Assembly: GCA_020746835.1 (NCBI GenBank)
Contig: JAGPNK010000027.1
Span: forward strand, 186,001-250,000
DNA from: Stachybotrys elegans
Lineage: Eukaryota; Ascomycota; Sordariomycetes; Hypocreales; Stachybotryaceae
Direction of reading: 5' to 3'
DNA length: 64,000 nt
Within the stretch, counting starts at the first letter, position 1, and each line of letters begins with the position of its first letter. A program made the translations under genes and the position numbers. Under the pieces are notes generated by a model, which worked only from the letters and a program-made list of their open reading frames with translations, did no database searches and had not been told where the DNA came from. Below are positions 55,426-64,000 of this stretch, piece after piece.

Positions 55426-57281
55426 AGCTAACCAGAGTCTCGACCATCATAGACTTCGAATGACGTAAAGGTATATCCGATTATTAGCTTCAAACTTCAA
55501 CTTAAGTTTAGATTATTTCTCCCTCATGACTTTCACAGGTCAGGGCCGAGTCTCTATGTGCAAATTGGGTGATATGAAGGCCCAGGGCGTCACGCCACCT
55601 TGGGGTCAGACTAACACTCCTCATCACAATTTTAAGAGTCAGGATAATGTACAATGTAAAAGCAAACTGTGCCATAAATCCTCACCCCACCATGTGACAA
55701 AAAATTTAACCAAGCAATTCCCTGTAATCTTCTTTGCTGCCTTGCTTCTCAGGGGTAGAGTAGCGAGTAGCATAGCAATCTCCTCAGCTAAGATGTGCAT
55801 CCGTCATTTCAGCCAGCTTGACATCCCGTTGCATTACATGCCTGTGCATGTTGCAGCCACCTGTGGCTTGGCTACTCGGCCAGTCGGCTACTGTGTACGC
55901 CTGATATAGCCTCATTATTGTTTCTCTCTACTGTTTATAACTGCATTGGTTGCCAGGGCACTAGGTACTGCCTTTACTGATTATTGCTCTCTACTGCTTA
56001 TACCTTACACTGCACACTCTTTTCCTTATTATAAGGGTATTATTGGCAGTGCCTTAAGCATTATATTATTAGAAATCTCTTGTGCATCCGCATGTGTCTT
56101 ATTTCAACCCTGCATTCTGTCATACTGTAGTCAGCATAATATACATCCTTCAGCCGGCTGCGCGCCTTTCTATATGCCTCTATTGAACCAATAGAGGCGC
56201 CCTGGGCAAAAAGAGATGTAGCAACTAGCATATAGTCAACAGCTTTCACACCTCAGCGACTGACTAGCCTGCGTACAATCGAGCGAGATGATGGGAGTTT
56301 GTGGCTTAGGGCTCCAGGAATGATCCGCGAAGACTGGGTGCCCATTCCGAGCAAGGGCATCCGCAACTGGTCAAAATAAATACCTGGCCTCACCGCAAAC
56401 GAACAACGATTTAGAATTAGCTTATCCGAGATCTAGCGAAACACAAGACGCTTAGAGCGCGCGAGGTGGCCGGAGGATCCGAGGAGCCGACTTACTTTAG
56501 CTATGACACATTTATATACAACAATCAATAGCAAAACAGTTTCGGGCCCTCGGGGACCCCACTTCTATACAATGGTGGCTGTAGCTTCTTCAGTAAAAAC
56601 ACATGCGGTATAGTACTATGAGGCGATAATGATATCATTAAGCCAAAGGCTGTATTGCGGACTTAATGGTGGTGTGTATGGCGGCGGTTTTAGAAACCAG
56701 AAGGGGTTGCGAAAATAAGCGGGCCCGTCAACGTGGCTTAGATCTAGAACGCTGGGGACTGACCGCCCTTTAAGGGATCTGCCAAACTGTGCTCAGCGAA
56801 ATCTGGACCAAGCTATGACATGTTCCACCTAAGTCAGGTGGGATAGGGTTTGTATATACATGATGAACACGGAATCACAAGATGATTATGGCATCACCCA
56901 CGGGTTAGCCTTACATGAGGCTTCGTGAGACCCCCTTCTCAAAAGCTTAACGCAACCCATTGCAGCTACAAACACTCTCCTTGACAGGCAGATATAACTA
57001 CTTAGAAGGCGGTCTGTATGGTGGCTGTTAAGTTAGCTCATCAGATGCAAGAAAATAGATGTGATACCAGAAATCTAGAATTGGATAATGACAAACATGA
57101 CGTGATTACCGAGAAACTTGTAGCTGCTCCGCTATAGCATCGGAATAAGCCACCAAGGCTCGAAATTAATCTTAAATAGTAGAAATCCCCTTCATCGGTT
57201 TGTTTGTCTACATATCTGTAAAGCACCGTCTATCACCATATTGTCCTTGTTTCTCTGCCTCCACACGGAAGACTTTTCAAC
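55426..57281. other. normal-composition flank, includes less-mutated repeat copy
   Basis: No gene recognised. Bases about 55821-56045 are the source-like sister of the AT-rich copy at about 61805-62055. The ORFs at 55526-55909 and 55946-56194 lie on this repeat and have no domain. Confidence 0.55.
55821..56045 (+). repeat. dispersed repeat, weakly mutated copy of RIP pair
   Basis: Aligns with 61805-62055; differences are almost all C-to-T or G-to-A in the other copy. Example: CACCTGTGGCTTGGCTAC here, CACCTATAGCTTAGTTAC there. Confidence 0.88.
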
Positions 57282-59246
57282 ATGAGGAGCCTCGTTCTAG
57301 TTTTCACCGCTCTTTTTGGCTGCGTGGCGGCCGTTGATCAGTGCACGAAAGCGACTTCTGGCTCTTGCTGTCAGGGTTATACCTATAACGACACACCTCT
57401 ACAAAGACGCACCACTGCTCCCGTATGTGACGGGACTAGCATTGATCCAGCCCCCGGCAAGACCCCGCCGACATGCGATGGGCCTCTCAACAGTAACGGC
57501 GACGTGATGAAGCCAGTGTGTACCAAGATCGTCACTATCCCGCAAGGGTCCTTCCACGGAACGCTGTACTGTGGCAATCCACTGGCCAACACCGGTTCCG
57601 GCACCCAGAAGGGGACTATTGATGTCACAATTGGACAATGCCAGACGACGACTGGTTTCTGCTTTATACTTACTGCCACTGCTCCATCCGGCAGCAACCT
57701 TCAAGCCGATTACAAGGTTCAGATCTCAACATCGCCTATCACTCGTGATAATCCTGGAGGATTCGACACCAAGGTTACCTCTCAGCCAGTCTACGTTCCC
57801 TTCTCTTTGGTCTACGGCAGCAAAAACCCCTGCACAGATGGTCCGAAATATGCCTATATCGCGTTCCACGCCCAGACAAATTCCCAAACCTGTTGGGGTG
57901 GCATAAACTCGAGCCCACCATACTCGGACCTCCAGACTATCCCGGGTGGCAACAAAAACTGGGCATTGCAGTTCAAGTTTCCCTTCACCTGCAAGGATTA
58001 TTGTGACAGCTGGTGCTGCTGTCCACCACCTCCCGCAATCCCAGGCTGCCCCGATGTCTATATCAATTCCTGCCCGGGTAAGTGCAGCCCGACGACGCCC
58101 GATTGGTGCAATCTAAAACATGTCCCGAACCCGGACGGGTGGTCGAGCAATCCCGACTACGCCCAAGTATGTTGCTGCCAGCCACCTGACACGCCACAAT
58201 GCCCGGAGGACCAAGTTCAGCATATTTTGCAACCCGGCACCACTACGTGTTCTGGGTTCGAGGGCACCTGTGGAAACCCTATCCGAGGTACTATTCCTGA
58301 TTGCAGCAATGGCCAGTACAATAGTGTGTGTTGCTGTTGCATTCCCAAGCAGTGCTCTTACCCCTCTACCCTGGGGGATTGCAGCCATGCCCCCCCTTCC
58401 GACCAGACTTGTACTTCTATACCCGACGACTGCGGTGGGTACATATGCTGTTGTACGCCCAATCCCTGCACTCCCCACTGCCCTTCCGGATCTACCCCGG
58501 GGGATTGTAATAACCCCCCTTCCGGCAAGACTTGCGCTTCTCAATCCGATGGCTGTGGTGGGAGCATATGCTGTTGTACGCCCAATCCCTGCACTCCCCA
58601 CTGCCCTTCCGGATCTACCCCGGGGGATTGTAATAACCCCCCTGCCGGCAAGACTTGCACTTCTCAATCCGATGGCTGTAGTGGGAGCATATGCTGTTGT
58701 ACGGACAGCGGCGGTGGCACCTGCGGCACCGAGACGGCCTTCGGGGTTCCCAGCGGTTGCACAAGTGACCTGTGTGACACCACCACGCTCCAGTCTAAGG
58801 GCTGCGGCCGTTGGGGCTGGTACCTTGAAAATGTGGGCAAGGACAGCGGTGGGAATCCGGGCCCCTACAAGCTCCACGAAGGGGCCGGGCAGAACAAGCT
58901 GAGCAACGGCGTTGATGTCGGTTTCGTCATGGTGCAATCCTGCCCGAGCGACTCGTCGAAAACGTGCGCCTTCTTCACCACCACGGGCGGCTGGAGAATC
59001 ACGACCGCCCACGTACAAGCTAACTGCGGGGCGCTCTCGGGTACCGGGAACAACTTCCCATGCGCGCCCGGCCAGTATAACCTTAACGGTGGCGGCTCTT
59101 GCGGCTCTCCTGGCCTCCCAGGGACATTGTGGGTGAGTGAGCCGTTCCCTCCATGCGGTGGGTTGTACACCGTCATCTTCCACGCAGCCGTGTCTGATGA
59201 CTCGGGCTGCACTGCTTCCAACTGCGGAGCTCCAGATCCTCAGTAG
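57282..59246 (+). CDS. large secreted Cys-rich protein with tandem repeats (effector/adhesin candidate)
   Basis: Single exon, 654 residues. Signal peptide MRSLVLVFTALFGCVAAV. Residues about 20-240 form a first globular part (GSFHGTLYCGNPLA, KGTIDVTIGQC, YAYIAFHAQT). A Cys-rich central region of CCC-containing modules follows, ending in one diverged and two near-perfect 41-residue repeats (CTPHCPSGSTPGDCNNPP...SICCC, residues 392-473). The C-terminal part (about 480-654) has GCGRWGWYLENVG, LHEGAGQNKLSNG, APGQYNL and YTVIFHAAV, a pattern seen in other fungal secreted proteins and partly echoed in the N-terminal part. Cysteines probably pair within modules. The gene lies alone between two RIP blocks, as effector genes often do. 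No enzyme motif recognised; function unknown. Confidence 0.85.
   Translation: MRSLVLVFTALFGCVAAVDQCTKATSGSCCQGYTYNDTPLQRRTTAPVCDGTSIDPAPGKTPPTCDGPLNSNGDVMKPVCTKIVTIPQGSFHGTLYCGNPLANTGSGTQKGTIDVTIGQCQTTTGFCFILTATAPSGSNLQADYKVQISTSPITRDNPGGFDTKVTSQPVYVPFSLVYGSKNPCTDGPKYAYIAFHAQTNSQTCWGGINSSPPYSDLQTIPGGNKNWALQFKFPFTCKDYCDSWCCCPPPPAIPGCPDVYINSCPGKCSPTTPDWCNLKHVPNPDGWSSNPDYAQVCCCQPPDTPQCPEDQVQHILQPGTTTCSGFEGTCGNPIRGTIPDCSNGQYNSVCCCCIPKQCSYPSTLGDCSHAPPSDQTCTSIPDDCGGYICCCTPNPCTPHCPSGSTPGDCNNPPSGKTCASQSDGCGGSICCCTPNPCTPHCPSGSTPGDCNNPPAGKTCTSQSDGCSGSICCCTDSGGGTCGTETAFGVPSGCTSDLCDTTTLQSKGCGRWGWYLENVGKDSGGNPGPYKLHEGAGQNKLSNGVDVGFVMVQSCPSDSSKTCAFFTTTGGWRITTAHVQANCGALSGTGNNFPCAPGQYNLNGGGSCGSPGLPGTLWVSEPFPPCGGLYTVIFHAAVSDDSGCTASNCGAPDPQ
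58455..58700 (+). repeat. two tandem 123-bp coding repeats
   Basis: Period 123 bp (58455 and 58578), only a few base differences, no frame change; encodes two 41-residue Cys modules. A third, older copy precedes it at about 58345-58454. Confidence 0.92.
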
Positions 59247-61733
59247 GCGGGATTTAATGCTTTTTCTTTGCAAGAGAGATTGGATTCCGGATTCACTTTT
59301 ATTAGCTGTTCCTAGCCAAGTTCTAGGGAAATTGGTACTAGGGCCGCTACTGTAGCCCTAATTGATACAAACGGGTAAACTGTTTATTCGCTTATTAAAT
59401 AGCTTAGGGCCTATAGTCCCTTTTCTATTTTATAGTAATTAAAGCTTTATATATTTATCTATACTAATATATAAAATAGTATATATTTAATTTATTAAGT
59501 TTAGTATATAAAGTATTAATAAATATTAGTAATATAAAAGTATTTATATATAATAAATAGTAATTAGTTAATAATAAAATATATATTTAACTTACTCTAT
59601 TTACTTAATAAAGTATATATTAATTTATAATATAGTTTAAAAGGCTTAAAGAACTACTATTTTTATATATTTAGTTTATAATATTATATTTTATATATTA
59701 TTAAATAGTTCTCTTTAAGTATAAAGTAAAGGCTACTTAAAGAAAGAGGGAAATAGAGAGACTATAAGTCTTTTCTTTCTTCTAGCTATACTAAGGTTAA
59801 ATTAATAATATAAATGCCTAATTGCCTATTATATAATATACTTAATTATCTATATTATATATTCCTTAGTATATAATTATTTAATTAACTTTCTAAATAA
59901 TAATTTATATTAAGACTTTAACTATATATTATAAAGACTATAGTTATAAATATAGTTATAAATATAATTATAAATAGACTAATAGTAGTATAATTAATAA
60001 GTAGGGTTTTTTATTTATAAAATATATTAAATATTATTTAAGCCTTTTTAAAACACTTAGTATTATATTATAAAGAAGCTTTTTTATAATAGTTAGATTC
60101 CTAACTATAACTAAGTTTAATTATATTAAAGTTAGTTATTAATAGAGTAGTTAGAGTATATATACTATTAAGTATATATTATATTTAGTAATAGTTAAAT
60201 ACTTAAAGTATATAGTAGTTAAGGTAATTAAATTATATTAATAGCTAGTAGGCTTCTATTTAAATATATTCTATAGAATCCTTCTATTTATATATTATTA
60301 AAACTAACTATTTAATAAAACTATTAGTTTAAGACTAAGTTTTATTCTAAACTAGTTAGTTTAGTAGATTTTTAATTCTTTTAAATTATAATATAGTAGG
60401 TACGTTTAGTATAGAAAAAAGAACAATAGTATATATAAATAATAGTAGTCTTACTATCTATAGAACTAAAGAATAGTATTAAATAATAAAGGGATTATTA
60501 GATAATATTATCTATTAGCTAAAGCTAGAGAATAATAAAAGGGCTATAATAGTAATAGTAGTAATAAGGTTAGCAAACTGGCCTTTTAATATATATATAT
60601 ACTGTTTATTAGCCTGTTTATCTAGCCCTTATATATGTTCTAATAAGGCTAGTCTTAAAGGTACTATTATATATACTAAGAGTGATATATTAAGGTTAGA
60701 ATACTATATATACTGCGATTCCAGTAGAAGTCCTTAGACTATATAGGCTTATAATAAAGAAACTAACTTACTATATAACGGCTATAGCTATAAATAGTAC
60801 TATAGCTACATTAGGCTAGAAATGTATAATTTAGTATATAAGGCCTAGCCCTAGAATAGAGTTTAAGAAATATATATAAAAAGGCCTTTGCCCTCTCTAT
60901 TACCTCTCTTTTTCTTTTCTTTCTATCTATACTTACTAAAATCTTTATTATTAATAATACTTAATAGAGAATATAAACTAAAATACTAGGGATAATATAA
61001 CTTCTTTAGAGTAGGGGTACTAATAACTCTAGGCTAGAGATAGCTAAACTATAAAAATAAGTCTATCTATTTTAAAAGGCTAAGGAATAGTATTACTAAT
61101 AGTAATAGACTAGGGCTTTTAAGCCTTTTAAATAATAGCTTAATAGTTTAAACCTAGGCCTTCTTTAGAACTAAAAAGGTAAGAAAAAGGTAAATAGAAC
61201 TAGTAAGCCTATTAGAGTCTTCTTTAAATAATAGATATCTTAGAGTTTATTAAACTATTAGAATAATAAAAATAGCTTATTTCTATTTATTATACTACTT
61301 AATAAAGGGATTTAAGTATTTTAAACTATATAAATATAATATAATATTTAATACATCCCTTACTTTATAAATAGAAAACACTACTTATTAATTATATTAC
61401 TATTAGTCTATTTATAACTGTATTTATAACTATAGTCTCTATAGTATATAGTTAAAGCCTTAGTATAGTTTAATATAGATAATTAAGTGTATTTATTATA
61501 TAATGAGTAATTAGACATTTATATAATCTATTTGACTTTAGTATAGCTAAAAGGAAATATTTACTATTCTCCCTTAAGTAGCCTTTACTCTATACTTAAA
61601 AAGGGTATATATCTTTTCTTTTAAATTATATAATTTATTATATAATTTATATAGTTATTATATTATAATATAATGCCTTTCTATAGTAGTTTTTTATTTT
61701 AAAACTATATAAAAAGGCTTCTATAGTATTAGT

Positions 61734-61777
61734 AACTTTATTTAATAAGTTAACTAAAGCTTTCTAGCTAAGTATTA
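61734..61777 (+). repeat. direct repeat within AT-rich block 2, copy 1
   Basis: AACTTTATTTAATAAGTTAA and TAAAGCTTTCTAGCTAA shared with 63929-63973; the mismatches (C/T, G/A) are transitions. Confidence 0.75.
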
Positions 61778-61804
61778 CTCTACTATAACCTTCTATATAT
61801 CTTA

Positions 61805-62055
61805 ACATTCTATTACATTATATACCTATATATAATTAAGCTTAGTATAGCTTATAATATTATAGCCACCTATAGCTTAGTTACTTAGTCAGTTAGCTAC
61901 TTTATATATTTAATAATAGCCTTATTATTATTTCTCTTTACTATTTATAACTATATTAGTTACTAAGGCATTAAATACTATCTCTACTATTTATTTACTC
62001 TTTACTATTTATACTCTATACTATATACTCTTTTTCTTATTATATAAAAAGGCTA
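61805..62055 (+). repeat. RIP-mutated copy of the 55.8-kb repeat
   Basis: Same order and length as 55821-56045 apart from an insertion of about 30 bp; C and G replaced by T and A at most former TpG/CpA sites. Confidence 0.88.
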
Positions 62056-63928
62056 TTTACTTTCTATTTTATTAATAATTTTTCTTTCTTTCTTTTATTC
62101 TTAATTAATTAATTATATTATATAGTACTTATAAATATTATAAAACCTAAATACTTATAGAATTTATTCTTTTAGTTAGTTATAATATAAATATACTATA
62201 TATATAGTGTTTTTTCTATAGTTATTACTATATTATAATTAAAAATACTAGATATTATTATAAGTATATATTATAAAAAGTTTATTATAATAGTATTTTA
62301 ATTACTTTAGTTTATAAATTCCTTTCTTTATATATAACTCTCCTTTTAACTATAGTTTAATAGTTTAATTTTTAAACTTTTATAAAACTTATTTATTTTA
62401 TAAGAAAAATTCTATTAGTAATAATTTACTATATTTATTAAATAAGTTTATTACTCTTTAAATATATATAGCTATTACTATAGTAAGACTTTTTTAGATT
62501 TATAAGATTTATATAAATATTTATTTCTATTATAATACTATAATCTATTATAGTATTATTTAGTTAAATAAGAAAAATAGTATTCTTTTATTTTTAAATA
62601 CTTATAAATTCTATTTTATAAAGAAGTTATAAATAGTTAGTATTTTAATAATATTAATTAATTATCTTTTAAACTTAGTTTAAACTTATAAAATATATTT
62701 TCTTTAATTATTAATAATACTATTAAATCTCTTTTTAAATATAAAATAAATACTTAAATAGTTTCTATATATTTTTAAACTTACTATAGTTTTTCTATTT
62801 AATAAGGTATTTCTATTAGTTTTCTATTTTTATATTCTTTTTATAGTTAAGAATTTTTTTAACCTTTTATTTTTATTTTAGAGTAGCTTTATTAATATAT
62901 ACCTTTTTAATCCCTTTTAAATATAAGGTTTAAAAGGCTTATACTGTTTTTTTCACTGTCTTTTCTAACTTACCCTAGACCTATTTCTATATACCATTAC
63001 TAACTAAATAAGTTCCCTATATTATATATACCTAGCTTCCCCTATAGCTCCTTTACATTATATATTAGCCTTCTTATATAGCTATAGCTTCTTTATAGTA
63101 TATATATATAGCTTCTATATATAACTATAGCTTTTAATATATTATATATAGAATAGCTCTTTATAATAGTATTAGTATTTAATTAAACATTATATTATAG
63201 AGACATTAAGTATATAATTTAATGGTAAAAGTAATTAATTTAATAACTAAATTAAAAAACCAATTAAAAACTTATATTAAAAAACTAAGCTAAGAGAGCT
63301 CTTTTAAAGTAACTCTAACTATTTCTTTCTATTAGGGCTTTTAAAGTAAGCTATATATTTATAGTTCTATACTTATAATCTATTTATAAAATTAACTTTC
63401 TAGCTAAAAGGCTTATTATTAAAAAGCTAGCTTTTTTTAGTTTACTTACTCTTTTACTTTTTATATTTTAGTTTTAAATTAACTAGAGAAAGAAAGTAAT
63501 AGAAATTATTCTATTACTATTAGTAATACTATTATTAAACCCCTTAAAGTAACTTATTTTATAAATAACTTTACTAATATTAATAATAGTAATAGTTAAG
63601 GCTATTATAATTATTAAAGTAGCTTTAGTAAAGGGATTTAATCTCTTTAATATAGCTATATTATTATAAATATAAATATTATTTACTTATATTTTAAATA
63701 ACTAGTATAAGTAAATAGTAAAATATAAATAATAAATTTATTTCTTTTAAACTAGAAGCTTAAGGGCTTTATATAGCTATAAGTAAAGTAAATTAAGCTT
63801 TTCTTTATTAATAGCTTAAAGTAATATTATAGGCTTTTCTAGTATTATTAAAGCTTTTTATTAGTATTATAGTGCTTTTTATCTAGGTATAAATTATAAT
63901 TATAGTTATAATAAGACTTTTATAATAT

Positions 63929-63973
63929 AACTTTATTTAATAAGTTAATTAAAGCTTTCTAGCTAAATACTAT
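63929..63973 (+). repeat. direct repeat within AT-rich block 2, copy 2
   Basis: Second copy of 61734-61777, about 2.2 kb downstream in the same orientation; suggests two copies of one degenerate element. Confidence 0.75.
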
Positions 63974-64000
63974 TAGTTAGAGCCTTTTATTTAGTTTAAT

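Larger units (their letters stand above)
59247..64000. repeat. AT-rich, RIP-type degenerated repeat block 2 (runs past window end)
   Basis: From about 59.39 kb the sequence is dominated by TA, TAT, ATTA and TTAA, with no ORF and very few CpA or TpG-derived codons. It contains the mutated copy at 61805-62055 and the internal direct repeat 61734-61777 / 63929-63973. Multiple nested degenerate elements are likely. No gene called. Confidence 0.88.

Noticed and set aside
58113..59273. 386-codon minus-strand ORF and a 260-codon plus-frame ORF (58120-58902) over the Cys-rich gene
   Set aside because: They follow the repeats and base composition of the real gene, have no domain and no signal peptide; shadow frames.
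63000..64000. Telomere or mitochondrial insert
   Set aside because: No TTAGGG-type repeats and no mitochondrial genes; AT-richness fits RIP-degraded repeats, as shown by the sister copy at 55.8 kb.

Overview
The window is nuclear DNA of a filamentous ascomycete (Pezizomycotina). The signs are short GT-AG introns (mostly 43-80 nt), a HET-domain gene, a Zn2Cys6 regulator, a fungal CBM1 cellulose-binding tail, and large AT-rich blocks with the marks of repeat-induced point mutation (RIP). Secreted cutinase, feruloyl esterase, Mn-lipoxygenase and small Cys-rich proteins suggest a plant-associated life style. The species cannot be named from the sequence. All spliced models were built by eye and each closes in frame.

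Layout. (1) 1-7.1 kb: a secondary-metabolism cluster cut by the window edge. It holds the N-terminal half of a hybrid NRPS-PKS (A-T-KS, minus strand), a divergent NmrA-type reductase, a PhyH-type Fe(II)/2OG dioxygenase and a CAT-type acyltransferase. This gene set resembles the swainsonine (SWN) type of cluster. (2) 7.1-13 kb: gene-poor DNA, a broken ankyrin-repeat gene and a HET gene. (3) 14.3-31.7 kb: a thioesterase, a secreted haem haloperoxidase, a Mn-lipoxygenase, a P450, a feruloyl esterase with CBM1, a small Cys-rich secreted protein, a type II membrane protein, a GH16 glucanase and a CE5 cutinase. (4) 32.6-46.4 kb: a probable second cluster. Two divergent transporter/dioxygenase pairs lie in mirror image around a four-domain rhodanese, a Zn2Cys6 regulator and a TPR protein. 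(5) 46.9-48.7 kb: a GH18 chitinase with LysM. (6) 48.7-53.2 kb: no convincing gene. (7) 53.2-64 kb: two AT-rich RIP-type blocks around a 3.8-kb normal-composition island that carries one large Cys-rich secreted protein gene with tandem repeats.

A short dispersed repeat of about 105 bp occurs at least seven times, in both orientations, between genes. A perfect 34-bp inverted repeat flanks the first AT-rich block. A 220-bp stretch at 55.8 kb has a transition-mutated sister copy at 61.8 kb, which shows RIP directly.

How the genes may work together (inference): cluster 1 would build and oxidise an amino-acid-primed polyketide, possibly an indolizidine. Cluster 2 looks like uptake plus oxidation of a small, perhaps sulfur-containing, substrate under its own regulator. 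The middle region supplies plant-surface and cell-wall enzymes and oxylipin chemistry.
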